From assembly GCA_003648395.1 (NCBI GenBank), contig QMPB01000011.1, positions 1 to 21,271 on the forward strand: 21,271 bases of DNA, in the 5' to 3' direction. The notes beneath the pieces are model-generated. The model had not been told where the DNA came from. It made no database searches and worked only from the letters and a program-made list of their open reading frames with translations. The DNA comes from Bacteroidota bacterium (GTDB taxonomy: Bacteria; Bacteroidota; Bacteroidia; Bacteroidales; UBA1556). Positions 1 to 10,653 of the stretch are shown in pieces. Every line of letters starts with the position of its first letter. The first letter of the stretch is position 1. Made by a program: the position numbers and the translations under genes.

Positions 1-108
1 GCTATTGCTAATGTGTTTAATAGGAGAAAAGAAATTACTCGTGGAGTTAAAATACTAAAAGAAGCTCCAATAATGCGTCACTTTACAGTGGAGCTTGAAC
101 GATTATAA
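1..108 (+). CDS. C-terminal fragment of an unidentified protein
   Basis: Frame 1 is open from the first base and ends at a TAA at 106-108, giving 35 residues that finish with HFTVELERL. The start lies outside the window. The fragment is basic and mostly polar, with no membrane segment and no motif I can assign to a family. A hairpin with a T-run follows 60 bases later, which suits the end of a transcription unit. I do not recognise the protein; the neighbouring gene alone is not enough to name it. Confidence 0.6.
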   Translation, partial: AIANVFNRRKEITRGVKILKEAPIMRHFTVELERL

Positions 109-167
109 TAAATAGATTAGAAGATATGCATAGATAGACTTTATGCATTATTTAAATTATTGTATTG

Positions 168-211
168 AACCCCTGGAAACATCTGATAAAGATTTTTTCA
201 GGGGTTTTATT
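168..211 (+). terminator. Rho-independent terminator after the first gene fragment
   Basis: The 8-base arm AACCCCTG (168-175) pairs with CAGGGGTT (199-206) across a 23-base loop and runs into TTTTATTTT. It separates the gene fragment at the left edge from the TPR gene. I saw no clean Bacteroidota-type promoter between this site and 348. Confidence 0.65.
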
Positions 212-347
212 TTGAATTATTATCTATGTATTTTGTCTATAACGAGCTCATACTTTTTAAAGGTGCAATGTTGAAAAGTTTGTACTAAACAGTAATGTTT
301 TGCGTTAATTCTATATAATTTTATAATGCAAAAATAGGTGTTAGAAT

Positions 348-3300
348 ATGGTACATAATATATATAAGATAATAGTAATTAGTTTGATATTGACTAGTTT
401 ATCGCATTTTGCTCATGCTCAAGAAACTGCTATTTACGATCAGCCAAGTGCTGATTATCAATTAGCATTGGAGCTATATAATAAGCAACAATTTGGTCCT
501 TCTCAAAATCTCTTTCAGAAAACAATAAATAATATTGATGATACATACTCAATAATGAGGATAAATGCTGAGTATTATAAGGCATTATGTGCTGTTGAGT
601 TGTTTAATGATGATGCTGAGTTATTATTGCTTAAGTTTATTGAGACTCATCCTGAGAGTATGTATTTAAAGCATATTTATTTCCAACTAGGAAAATTCCA
701 ATATCGAAAAGGAGGCTATAAAAGAGCTTTAAAATCATTTAAACAAGTAGATGTACATGATTTGGCAGATGATGAGCAGATAGAGTTTTATTTTAAAAGT
801 GGGTATTCCAATTTTAAAAGAGATAGTATTGAACTAGCAGAAAAGAATTTCTATGAGATATTGAATAAAAATAGTAAATATAAAGCTCCTGCTACTTATT
901 ATTACTCACATATTGCTTATGAGAAAGAGAATTATGAAACAGCTCGTAAGGGATTTATGAGTTTGAGAGATGATAAGGCTTTTAGCCCTATAATTCCTTA
1001 CTATATCACCCACATTTATTATATGCAAAAGAAGTATGATGAATTGCTTGAAGTGGCTCCCGATCTGCTAGAAAAATCAACTCCAAAGAGAAAGCCTGAG
1101 ATTGCAAGATTAATAGGAGAATCCTACTATAGGACAGAAAGATATCAGGAATCTATTACATATTTAAATATATATTATTCGGCATTTAAAAATAATACAA
1201 ATCCAACAAATTTGTATCAAATGGCTTATGCCAACTATAAAGTTGGTAATTATAATGAAGCGATTAAATATTTTAAAAAAATAGGTGATTCTAACGAAGA
1301 GATGGCGCAAAGTGCTAACTATCATTTAGCATTATGCTATGTTAGAATTGATAAAAAGCCTTATGCATTGAATGCCTTTAATTATGCATATACCCACGAT
1401 GTAGATGCAGATATTACAGCCGATGCATTATATAATTTTGCAAAAATAAGTTATGAACTTGATTATAACCCATACAATCAAGCACTAGATGCTTTTGAAA
1501 GATATGTTACTAAATATCCTAACTCTGTGCATAGAGAAGAAGCAATGTCTTATCTTACTAAAATGTATTTATCTACTAATAACTATACGCAGGCACTGCA
1601 AAGCATTGAAAAAATAGATAATAAATCACCGGAATTATTATTAGCATATCAAAGGATTTTGTATTCTATTGCTGTTACTAAATATAATGAGAATAATTAT
1701 GAAGAAGCGATATCCTTTTTTGATAAGGCGATAGCTATAAAGAAAGATCAAAGTTATACCGCCAAATCATTTTATTGGAAAGCTGAATGTTTTTTTATGC
1801 AGGAAGAATATGATAAAAGTATAGAGTTTTATAAAATTTATCTTACTTCAACAGGTGCATTTAGTGATGAGAATTATAATATGGCCCATTATAATGTTGC
1901 TTACGCCAATTTTTATAAAAAGAGTTATAAAGAAGCAAATAGTGAGTTTAGAATATTTATTCAGAATGAAAACGCTAAAAATACGGAGTTTGTAAATGAT
2001 GCTTACAATAGGGTAGGTGATAGTTATTTTATTCAAAAGGAATATCAATTGGCAGTAAAAAACTATGATAAAGCATTACAAATTGGTAAACGAAATGTTG
2101 ATTATACTCTTTATAAAAAAGCTGAGGCCTTAGGTCCATTGAAAAAATATAACCAAAAAGCTAAGTCATTTGAGAAGTTGATTAATGAATACCCTAAATC
2201 TACATATGCGGGTAATGCGGAATATGCATTGGCACAACTTTATAATATTGTTTTGCAAGATAGAGAGAAGGCGATAAATTATTATGATCATATTATAGCA
2301 TCTCGGCCACCACAAACATCTTATGTAAAAAAATCGAAATTGGATTTGGGGTATTTGTATAGCTCTAGTGATACTAAGAAATCGATAGCTATATTTAAGA
2401 AGCTGTATCAGGACTATGAAGGAAGTGAAGAATCTCAAAATGCTTTAAGTGCACTTCAGAATATTTATACAAGCGAAGGCAATGTTGATGAATTCTTCGC
2501 CTGGGCAGAAGTGCAAGGAGTGCAAGTTGCTCTTAGTACTCAAGATTCAGCAAATTATTATGTAGCAGAGGATGCTTATATGAATAATGATTTTGAGAAT
2601 GCTATTACTAAGTTGGACCACTATATAGAGCGTTTTCCAACGGGATATTTTGTTAGCAAAGCTTATTATTATAAGGCTGATTGTGAGCGTAGAACTGAGA
2701 AATATGTTGAAGCTCTCGAAGATTACCAGTATATAATTAATAAGCCAATTTCAAAATACACAGAAAATTCGTTGAAAGAAGTTAGTAATATTAATTACGA
2801 TATTTTCAAAGATTATCCTGCTGCACGTATTGCATATCAAAAATTATTAATGGTTTCGGAGTCCAATGAATTATATCAAGAGGCAATAATTAAAATAATG
2901 CGAATAGATGTAAATACGGAATCAACTGACAGTATAATCAGTTCCTCCAAAAAAGTATTAACTCTTGCAGAGTTGGAACCAAAAATTGAGATTGAAGCTA
3001 AAATGAATATTGTTAGAGTATATATTGGAGCAAATAATTATGATAGCGCTATTCCTATTCTAACTGAAGTTTCAGAAAGCTCTTTTGGAGAAGAATCTTC
3101 GGAGGCATTATATAATTTGGCCCTTTATGATTATAATAATGAGTTATATGATAGTGCTGAGGTAAAAGCTTATACATTAATTCAGCGTCAACCTTCATAC
3201 GAGTATTGGGTAGTAAAAGCCTTTGTGCTTTCTGCCGATATATTTATGAAAACTGATAATCTGAATCAGGCGAAAGCTACATTAACTAGTATTGTGGAGA

Positions 3301-3524
3301 ACTATGAAGGGAATGAAGAGTTGCTTGATCAGGCTAAAGAAAAGCTAGAGAAAATAGAGATTATTGAAGAGAGTATGAAGGTGAAAGAAGAGCCTGAAGA
3401 TGTTATAATTGATTTAGGTCAAGACGGTAATCTATTTATTGATAATGATTTAGAATCAGATAATGAGTTTGAATTTGAACAAGAAGAGGAAGTTGAAGAA
3501 CTAAATATTAATAACAATAAATAA
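348..3524 (+). CDS. Large periplasmic tetratricopeptide-repeat protein
   Basis: This 1058-residue protein begins with a Sec signal peptide: a basic start, a hydrophobic stretch at about residues 8-21, and AHA|Q cleavage near residue 24. Almost all the rest is degenerate 34-residue TPR units, recognisable by repeated patterns such as A..YY.KA.C and YEEAI..F.KAI. Such solenoids act as protein-binding scaffolds. The last 45 or so residues form a very acidic tail rich in Glu, Asp and Asn, with no repeats. No lipobox Cys is visible, so I expect a soluble periplasmic protein. The next gene starts 6 bases after the stop and encodes an outer-membrane barrel. The pair is therefore almost certainly cotranscribed, and I infer that the two proteins cooperate at the outer membrane. 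The binding partner and exact role are unknown. Confidence 0.9.
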   Translation: MVHNIYKIIVISLILTSLSHFAHAQETAIYDQPSADYQLALELYNKQQFGPSQNLFQKTINNIDDTYSIMRINAEYYKALCAVELFNDDAELLLLKFIETHPESMYLKHIYFQLGKFQYRKGGYKRALKSFKQVDVHDLADDEQIEFYFKSGYSNFKRDSIELAEKNFYEILNKNSKYKAPATYYYSHIAYEKENYETARKGFMSLRDDKAFSPIIPYYITHIYYMQKKYDELLEVAPDLLEKSTPKRKPEIARLIGESYYRTERYQESITYLNIYYSAFKNNTNPTNLYQMAYANYKVGNYNEAIKYFKKIGDSNEEMAQSANYHLALCYVRIDKKPYALNAFNYAYTHDVDADITADALYNFAKISYELDYNPYNQALDAFERYVTKYPNSVHREEAMSYLTKMYLSTNNYTQALQSIEKIDNKSPELLLAYQRILYSIAVTKYNENNYEEAISFFDKAIAIKKDQSYTAKSFYWKAECFFMQEEYDKSIEFYKIYLTSTGAFSDENYNMAHYNVAYANFYKKSYKEANSEFRIFIQNENAKNTEFVNDAYNRVGDSYFIQKEYQLAVKNYDKALQIGKRNVDYTLYKKAEALGPLKKYNQKAKSFEKLINEYPKSTYAGNAEYALAQLYNIVLQDREKAINYYDHIIASRPPQTSYVKKSKLDLGYLYSSSDTKKSIAIFKKLYQDYEGSEESQNALSALQNIYTSEGNVDEFFAWAEVQGVQVALSTQDSANYYVAEDAYMNNDFENAITKLDHYIERFPTGYFVSKAYYYKADCERRTEKYVEALEDYQYIINKPISKYTENSLKEVSNINYDIFKDYPAARIAYQKLLMVSESNELYQEAIIKIMRIDVNTESTDSIISSSKKVLTLAELEPKIEIEAKMNIVRVYIGANNYDSAIPILTEVSESSFGEESSEALYNLALYDYNNELYDSAEVKAYTLIQRQPSYEYWVVKAFVLSADIFMKTDNLNQAKATLTSIVENYEGNEELLDQAKEKLEKIEIIEESMKVKEEPEDVIIDLGQDGNLFIDNDLESDNEFEFEQEEEVEELNINNNK

Positions 3525-3530
3525 GACATT

Positions 3531-5213
3531 ATGTATAAAATAGAAATCAAAATAAAGAATCTGGTTTTATTACTTGCATTTGTGGTTGTTGCTAATATTG
3601 CTCTTGCTCAACCAGGGCAAAATACGGTAATTATTCAAGGTGTTTATACGCCAACTATAGGTGAGGCTAATAAGATTAATAAGTCGCCAACTTTATCAGA
3701 TACAGTTTATAAAACTCCAGATTTTTCATACCAAATTATGGAGAAAAAGTTGAAAACGCCTTTTAAAATTGCTCCAATTAAACCAGCAAAACTTTTAGGA
3801 GAACCTCTTAATAAACTATATAGAAACTATGTGGCTGCGGGAATAGGAAATTACTTAACCCCATATTTTGAGTTTTATCACAGTAACCTAAGGTCTAGAA
3901 ATTCCAAATATGGTATTCATATAAAGCACCTTTCCTCGGCAGGGAGTATAACAGATTATGCTTTCCCTGGGTGGAGTGATAATTCGGCGGAGATTTATGG
4001 TAGTAAATTTTGGAAAAAATCTGTTTTTGATGCTTCAGTCTCATATAAGAGAAGTGTTAATCATGCCTATGGCTTTAAGCCTGCAGACTACCCGGATAGT
4101 ATAGTGCCAGCAGATGTTGATTTTGTACAGAGATATAATTATGTTACCGCCGATCTTAATTGGTATAGATACCGCCTTCGTAATAAGGAGATGAACTATA
4201 ATATAAGTACGAAATATTATTATTTACAAGATTTTTTTAATAATGCTGAACATGGAGTTAGTGCTAATGCTACTCTTGATTGGCATGCGTCTTTTATTAG
4301 AAAATTTAAATCTGAAAGAATAGGATTTGAGATTGAAGAAAATTTTTATAATAATATTAATGATACCCTTGCAATAGTAAATACAAACTTGCTCTCAATT
4401 ACTCCATTCTATAAATTTGATTATGGGAGGTTTTCTGCGTTTATTGGTGTAAAGGCTGAAGTGAAGTCAGACTCTAATTCAAATATGTCGTTATATCCTG
4501 TTGCGCGTTTTAATTTGGTGGCAATTCCTGATGTATTATATTTTAATGTTGCCATTGCTGGTGGACATTATTATAATTCCATGAAATATTTAACAGATCA
4601 AAATCCTTTTATCATTAGTCCTCTTTCTAAGGAGATGACAAATGTGAAATATCAAGTTAATTTTGGATTAGGAAGTTCGATTAGCAAAAGTGTTAATTTT
4701 GATATTCAGCTTTATTACGATAAATATGATAATTTACCGATGTTTATTAATGATACTAATACATTATTTAGTAATGGTTTTGGAGTAATATATGATAATG
4801 CAGATAGAGTAAAATTACAAATTGAAGTAGCGTATCAGAAGCATGATAAACTACGATTCTTATTGCGTGGAAATTATTATGTATATAATATGGAAAAGGA
4901 ATTACACGCTTGGCATCTGCCATCATTTGATGTAAGATTGTCGGCTAATTACAATATTCAGGACAAGATATTATTAAAAGCAGAATTTGTTACCTATGGC
5001 TCTACCTACGCCAAGGTATGGGAAAATACAGAATATGTTGCAAAGAAACTTGATGCGTGGGCCGATCTTAATTTGGGAATAGAATACCGTTATAGAAAGA
5101 AATTAGGGATGTTTCTTAAGTTAAATAATATCACTGCAACAAGGTATCAAAGATGGTATAATTACCCATCATATAGATTTAATGCAATGGTCGGTTTAAG
5201 CTATATATTCTAA
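3531..5213 (+). CDS. Outer-membrane beta-barrel protein paired with the TPR protein
   Basis: This 560-residue protein has a signal peptide cleaved near ALA|Q at residue 26. The short N-terminal region contains VYTPTIGEANKIN and SPTLSDT, which resembles a group of Bacteroidota barrels often labelled TonB-dependent receptor-like. Alternating hydrophobic strands rich in Tyr, Phe and Asn follow. The protein ends in GLSYIF, with the terminal aromatic residue typical of BAM-inserted barrels. It is too short for a classical TonB-dependent receptor, and I see neither a plug domain nor a carboxypeptidase-like domain. It sits 6 bases downstream of the TPR gene and a strong terminator follows, so the two form a complete operon. 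A role as transporter, assembly factor or scaffold cannot be told from sequence. Confidence 0.85.
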   Translation: MYKIEIKIKNLVLLLAFVVVANIALAQPGQNTVIIQGVYTPTIGEANKINKSPTLSDTVYKTPDFSYQIMEKKLKTPFKIAPIKPAKLLGEPLNKLYRNYVAAGIGNYLTPYFEFYHSNLRSRNSKYGIHIKHLSSAGSITDYAFPGWSDNSAEIYGSKFWKKSVFDASVSYKRSVNHAYGFKPADYPDSIVPADVDFVQRYNYVTADLNWYRYRLRNKEMNYNISTKYYYLQDFFNNAEHGVSANATLDWHASFIRKFKSERIGFEIEENFYNNINDTLAIVNTNLLSITPFYKFDYGRFSAFIGVKAEVKSDSNSNMSLYPVARFNLVAIPDVLYFNVAIAGGHYYNSMKYLTDQNPFIISPLSKEMTNVKYQVNFGLGSSISKSVNFDIQLYYDKYDNLPMFINDTNTLFSNGFGVIYDNADRVKLQIEVAYQKHDKLRFLLRGNYYVYNMEKELHAWHLPSFDVRLSANYNIQDKILLKAEFVTYGSTYAKVWENTEYVAKKLDAWADLNLGIEYRYRKKLGMFLKLNNITATRYQRWYNYPSYRFNAMVGLSYIF

Positions 5214-5236
5214 TAACTATTTTTAGTGTTATAAGT

Positions 5237-5281
5237 AAATGTGTAATAAGTTGCTAATAAGCTACTTATTACACGTTTTTC
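5237..5281 (+). terminator. Terminator of the TPR/barrel operon
   Basis: A perfect 10-base inverted repeat, GTGTAATAAG (5241-5250) with CTTATTACAC (5265-5274), can extend by up to four weaker pairs. It is followed by GTTTTTC. It closes the TPR/barrel operon ahead of the gyrB promoter. Confidence 0.8.
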
Positions 5282-5325
5282 TTTGCCAAAATTGTTAATA
5301 AAAACCATGTTTTTTATTAAGATAT

Positions 5326-5358
5326 TTTGTGTAAAATGGCATAAATTTCCTATCTTTG
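5326..5358 (+). promoter_or_regulatory. gyrB promoter, Bacteroidota type
   Basis: TTTG at 5326-5329 and TATCTTTG at 5351-5358 are separated by 21 bases. This matches the Bacteroidota sigma-ABfr consensus (TTTG at -33, TAnnTTTG at -7). The likely start site is near 5365, giving a leader of about 25 bases before the gyrB ATG. Confidence 0.75.
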
Positions 5359-5370
5359 TTTATTCAATAA

Positions 5371-7356
<1,986 letters not shown>

Positions 7357-7381
7357 TTAAGGTTTTTTATTCTTAAAAATT

Positions 7382-7426
7382 AAAAGACGGAAGTTAGCAG
7401 TGTTTACTGTATATCTTCCGTCTTTT
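7382..7426. terminator. Bidirectional terminator between gyrB and the NUDIX gene
   Basis: The perfect 12-base stem AAAAGACGGAAG (7382-7393) pairs with CTTCCGTCTTTT (7415-7426). T-runs follow the stem in both reading directions. It lies between convergent gyrB and the NUDIX hydrolase gene and probably serves both. Confidence 0.85.
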
Positions 7427-7462
7427 TTAGTTTTAAGTACTCAGTTAATAGTCTATATTTCT

Positions 7463-7909
7463 TCAAACTTTGAGGTAAAATAATATATCATTTACTATTT
7501 TTTGATGATCGAAAGCTAGTTGGGGTAGTGCGTTAATATTCCACCAAAGGGCTTCGGCGGCATCGTCGCCTGCATTAAGTTCTAATGTTCTATCAGAACT
7601 ATCTATAGATAAAAACACAGTACTTATTGTTCTATGTCGAGGATCACGATTAATTGCATCATAGGTTCTGAATTGCTGCAAATCATTAATTTCAACTCCT
7701 GTTTCTTCTTCAAGTTCTCTTTTTGCGGCTTCTAGTAATGTTTCATCTGTTTCTACAAAACCACCTGGTAGCGCCCATTTATCTTTAAAAGGCTCATTGC
7801 CTCTTTTAATTAATAATATTCTATTTTCAATAATTACAGCAGCATCCACAGTGGTTGCAACTCTGGGGTATTTGTAGCAGTATTTTTTTTCTGTTGAGTA
7901 TTTATTCAT
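7463..7909 (-). CDS. NUDIX hydrolase
   Basis: NUDIX enzymes hydrolyse nucleoside diphosphates linked to another group. This 148-residue protein carries a complete NUDIX box with G50, E56, R64-E65, E68-E69 and G71 in the exact family spacing. It is preceded by KWALPGG, which resembles the ADP-ribose pyrophosphatase and NrtR-like branch. YPRVATTVDAAVI near the N-terminus also recalls that branch. There is no extra winged-helix domain, so it is an enzyme rather than an NrtR-type repressor. The substrate (ADP-ribose, oxidised dGTP or another nucleotide) cannot be settled here. A TATCTTTG box lies about 30 bases upstream, and the terminator of rny sits just beyond that, so the gene has its own transcript. 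Confidence 0.9.
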   Translation of the reverse strand: MNKYSTEKKYCYKYPRVATTVDAAVIIENRILLIKRGNEPFKDKWALPGGFVETDETLLEAAKRELEEETGVEINDLQQFRTYDAINRDPRHRTISTVFLSIDSSDRTLELNAGDDAAEALWWNINALPQLAFDHQKIVNDILFYLKV

Positions 7910-7937
7910 AGGTAAATAAGATCTATAATATATAAAT

Positions 7938-7945
7938 CAAAGATA
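7938..7945 (-). promoter_or_regulatory. -7 box for the NUDIX gene
   Basis: The minus strand reads TATCTTTG, an exact TAnnTTTG match, 29 bases before the ATG. No TTTG stands at the expected -33 distance, because the rny terminator stem occupies that stretch. Confidence 0.55.
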
Positions 7946-7946
7946 C

Positions 7947-7979
7947 AAAAAAAGCCTCGACATATTTGTCGAGGCTTTT
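7947..7979 (-). terminator. Terminator of rny
   Basis: A perfect 13-base stem is formed by AAAAGCCTCGACA (7950-7962) and TGTCGAGGCTTTT (7967-7979) with a TATT loop. Read on the minus strand it ends in seven T residues. It lies 26 bases past the rny stop codon. Confidence 0.9.
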
Positions 7980-8005
7980 GAATATAGTATTTACTTATCT
8001 TTTCT

Positions 8006-9547
8006 TTATTTTGCGTATGCAATTGAGCGAGTTTCTCTAATTACAGTAATCTTTATTTGTCCAGGATATGTCATCTCTTCCTGAATTTTCTTAGAAAGTT
8101 CAAAACTAATTTTATTTGCATCGTCGTCGCTAACTTGTTCAGCTCCCACAATAACTCTTAGCTCACGACCTGCCTGAATAGCGTATGTTTTAATAACGCC
8201 AGGGAAGTTTAACGCGTGACTTTCAAGTTCTTTTAGTCTATTGATATAAGACTCAGCAACTTCGCGTCTAGCACCCGGTCTAGCGCCCGAAATAGCATCA
8301 CAAACTTGAACGATAGGAGCAAGTAGTGTTGTCATTTCAATTTCGTCGTGGTGCGATCCAATAGCATTACAAACTTCAGCTTTCTCTTTATACTTTTCAG
8401 CAATCTTCATTCCGTATAATGCGTGAGGAAGCTCGGCTTCTTGATCAGGCACTTTACCAATATCGTGAAGTAGGCCTGCTCGTTTTGCTAATTTAGGATT
8501 AAGACCCAACTCCGATGCCATAGTAGCACAAAGATTAGCAACCTCGCGAGAGTGTTGTAATAAATTTTGACCATAAGATGAACGATATTTCATTCTACCC
8601 ACCATTCGTAATATCTCGTGGTGCATATTATGAATTCCTAAATCAATAGCGGTTCTTTTACCAGTATCAATTATCTCTTGTTCAATTTGCTTCTTAGTTT
8701 TGGCAACAACCTCTTCGATACGAGCAGGGTGAATACGACCATCGGTTACAAGTTTATGTAACGAAAGTCTAGCAATTTCTCGTCGTACAGGGTCAAAACC
8801 TGATAGTATAATTGCCTCAGGGGTATCATCTACAATAATCTCAATACCAGTTGCAGCTTCTAAAGCACGAATATTACGTCCTTCACGGCCAATAATTCTA
8901 CCTTTAATTTCGTCATTTTCAATATTAAAAATAGAAACTGTATTTTCAATAGCATGCTCAGTAGCAGTTCTTTGAATTGTTTCAATAACAATTTTTTTAG
9001 CTTCTAGGTTTGCATTAGCTTTTGCTTCTTCTAGCATTTCAGCAGCATAATTTATAGCATCAGATTTAGCTTCACCTTTAATAGCTTCTATTAGTTGCTC
9101 CTTAGCTTCTTCGGCAGATAAATTAGCAATAGTTTCTAGTTGAGTAACTTGTTCTTTGTGAGCTTTTGCAAGTTCGCTCTCTTTTTCGTTTAGAGCAATA
9201 TTTTTGCTTTCAAGCATTTCACCTTCTTTAGAAAGATCACGTTGTTTCTTTTTTAAATCTTCAATCTTCTGATTTAAAGTATTCTCCTTCTGACCTAATC
9301 GATTTTGGGTTTTGTTTATGTCCTTAGATTTTTCTGCAGACCACTTGTCGTGTTTGCCTTTTAAGTTAAGAATCTCTTCTTTAGCCTCGTGGATTTTGTC
9401 TTTTTTAAGACCATCAGCCTCCATTTGGGCCTCTTTAATAATTGTTTTGCTCTTATTGTTTGCTTGGCTTTTGGTTATAATTATTGCTATCGCAACACCT
9501 ATACCTAAAGAAACTAAAGCTACAATAATTATTGTAATCATTTCCAT
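8006..9547 (-). CDS. rny: Ribonuclease Y
   Basis: RNase Y is a membrane-anchored endoribonuclease that starts mRNA decay. The 513-residue protein opens with one transmembrane helix (about residues 4-24). A long charged coiled coil to about residue 200 follows, rich in Lys, Glu and Ala. The KH RNA-binding domain begins near GREGRN (about 220-225). The HD domain carries LLHDIGK, with the metal-binding His-Asp at 361-362. SIAYAK is the usual C-terminal end. The length matches the family. Two start codons (ATG at 9547 and ATG two codons later) are both plausible; I kept the longer. I see no TAnnTTTG box in the 55 bases before the start. Transcription may come through the upstream 6S RNA locus or from a promoter of another type. 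Confidence 0.96.
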   Translation of the reverse strand: MEMITIIIVALVSLGIGVAIAIIITKSQANNKSKTIIKEAQMEADGLKKDKIHEAKEEILNLKGKHDKWSAEKSKDINKTQNRLGQKENTLNQKIEDLKKKQRDLSKEGEMLESKNIALNEKESELAKAHKEQVTQLETIANLSAEEAKEQLIEAIKGEAKSDAINYAAEMLEEAKANANLEAKKIVIETIQRTATEHAIENTVSIFNIENDEIKGRIIGREGRNIRALEAATGIEIIVDDTPEAIILSGFDPVRREIARLSLHKLVTDGRIHPARIEEVVAKTKKQIEQEIIDTGKRTAIDLGIHNMHHEILRMVGRMKYRSSYGQNLLQHSREVANLCATMASELGLNPKLAKRAGLLHDIGKVPDQEAELPHALYGMKIAEKYKEKAEVCNAIGSHHDEIEMTTLLAPIVQVCDAISGARPGARREVAESYINRLKELESHALNFPGVIKTYAIQAGRELRVIVGAEQVSDDDANKISFELSKKIQEEMTYPGQIKITVIRETRSIAYAK

Positions 9548-9601
9548 AGTTGTGTTTTTAATGATTAGCTAATTGCTTAATTATAAGGTTTTTGTTGAAG
9601 G

Positions 9602-9798
9602 AAAAAAGAAAGCCCGTCCATATTGAGAGCGTGTCAAACTCCTGAATGACATGTATAAGGATGCCAGAATCATCGAACGTCCACTGCTCTGCCTAAGCAG
9701 ATTCCCGAAGGTGAGGCCTGTTCTAAAACCCTATGAGCTTGTCCCTAAATAGGTTACTGTTGAGTTTGCTTGCTATTCAAAATGGTGCGGGCCATATC
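9602..9798 (-). ncRNA. ssrS: Candidate 6S RNA between zapA and rny
   Basis: This roughly 195-base stretch has no credible ORF but folds as one long rod. On the minus strand GCCCG (9792-9788) closes with CGGGC (9616-9612). CCATTTTGA (9785-9777) pairs with TCAATATGG (9626-9618) with one mismatch. AAACTC (9767-9762) pairs with GAGTTT (9641-9636). Nearer the tip, short helices flank an apical hairpin, TCTGC/GCAGA around 9688-9701. The 3' end runs into TTTCTTTTTTC, a terminator tail. A closing stem, interrupted helices, an internal bulge and an apical hairpin are the 6S architecture, which mimics an open promoter and binds RNA polymerase. In E. coli ssrS also lies just after zapA. The 5' end is approximate, and another structured RNA remains possible. 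Confidence 0.7.
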
Positions 9799-9818
9799 TT
9801 TTAAAGAACTTTTATATA

Positions 9819-10097
9819 TTATATAGATAATATCTCGTCTATTTCATTAAGCTTTTCAACTGAAATAATGGCATTGTCTTCTGTTTCTGATTTTAATTTC
9901 ATATGTTCAGATACAAATGATATTGCTGTCATGGCTAATAAATCTTGCTTATCTTTAAAAGCATAATTGCCAGAAAACATTTCAATCTTTTCATTAATAG
10001 CATTGGCGGCAGCTCTCACATGCTCTTCTTCATCATTATCAACTTTAAGTCGATAATTTCGCCCTGCTATGGTTATATTTATTAGGTACTTGTCCAT
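9819..10097 (-). CDS. zapA: Cell division protein ZapA
   Basis: ZapA binds FtsZ and bundles its filaments at the division site. The 92-residue product starts MDKYLINITIAGRNYRLKV, the conserved beta-strand and loop that opens ZapA. EEEHVRAAANAINEKI follows, then a C-terminal helix (about residues 45-90) that forms the coiled-coil tetramer. The frame is open 10 codons further upstream, but I placed the start at ATG 10097. The extra residues have no family match and would overlap the preceding gene, which ends 5 bases away. It is cotranscribed with that gene, and the 6S RNA candidate starts about 20 bases after its stop. Confidence 0.88.
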   Translation of the reverse strand: MDKYLINITIAGRNYRLKVDNDEEEHVRAAANAINEKIEMFSGNYAFKDKQDLLAMTAISFVSEHMKLKSETEDNAIISVEKLNEIDEILSI

Positions 10098-10102
10098 TTG
10101 GC

Positions 10103-10378
10103 TCAAGTGTTTAATAATGCTATACAACGATCAACCTCCCGCACAACTTCATCAATTTTACGTAACGAAGTTTTCTTCTCTTCCTTTCCAAAAACCCCAG
10201 CAATTTGCTGAATCTTTTGTTTTTCTAATAATTCATCAATCCTTATTTTATTCAAGGATTTACCTTGTTTCAAATCTTGAATTTGAACTTTTAGCTGTTC
10301 GTTTTCTTCTAAAAGCTTTTGCCTGTCTTTTACGAGCTTTTTGCTTTTTGTTATTATCGAATTTACTAATTGTTCCAA
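10103..10378 (-). CDS. Small coiled-coil protein upstream of zapA
   Basis: The 91-residue product is largely one coiled coil. Residues about 1-60 are rich in Lys, Glu, Gln and Leu with heptad spacing (LLEENEQLKVQIQDLKQ). A shorter second segment with LRKIDEVVREVDRCIALL ends the protein. There is no signal peptide and no membrane helix. Its stop lies 5 bases before the ZapA start, and a clear promoter stands upstream, so it is the first gene of a two-gene unit. The location and coiled-coil form suggest a ZapA partner that works like ZapB. This is inference from context, and I do not see sequence identity to E. coli ZapB. Confidence 0.8.
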   Translation of the reverse strand: MEQLVNSIITKSKKLVKDRQKLLEENEQLKVQIQDLKQGKSLNKIRIDELLEKQKIQQIAGVFGKEEKKTSLRKIDEVVREVDRCIALLNT

Positions 10379-10412
10379 GTCAATCTCTATTTATAAATAA
10401 GAATTCCAATTG

Positions 10413-10444
10413 CAAATTTACGATAATTAACAACTAAAATCAAA
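10413..10444 (-). promoter_or_regulatory. Promoter of the coiled-coil/zapA unit
   Basis: On the minus strand TTTG (10444-10441), 20 bases, then TAAATTTG (10420-10413) match both boxes of the Bacteroidota housekeeping promoter. The coiled-coil gene ATG is about 35 bases downstream. Confidence 0.7.
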
Positions 10445-10582
10445 TTATTTTTTATTTATTTATTGAAAGTCTTGTTTGTGGTCTTTTATTAACTCTATTT
10501 TTTTCTTAGACCCTATTATTTGTTTAAAAAAACAATGATTATTCTAGTAATACAATTATTTATTCACCTGTTTTACTTAATC

Positions 10583-10608
10583 TTATTGTCGGAGTGACAA
10601 GACTTGAA
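10583..10608 (-). pseudogene. Detached copy of the tRNA-Pro 3' end
   Basis: These 26 bases repeat exactly at 10648-10673, which covers the 3' acceptor strand and part of the T arm of the intact tRNA-Pro. Only this 3' portion is present. What precedes it on the minus strand (10609-10647) is unrelated to a tRNA and contains a small hairpin, CTGAC/GTCAG (10611-10627). It is either what remains of a second tRNA copy or a scar left by an element that used the tRNA 3' end as its attachment site. Confidence 0.6.
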
Positions 10609-10653
10609 TACTGACGCTATCGGTCAGCATTTAGTTAATCACTATAATTATTG

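Noticed and set aside
3531..5213. TonB-dependent receptor
   Set aside because: At 560 residues with no plug domain, it is too short. Only a general barrel call is supported.
10069..10437. 122-codon plus-strand ORF
   Set aside because: It is antisense to zapA and the coiled-coil gene, both of which have clear domain character and a good promoter.
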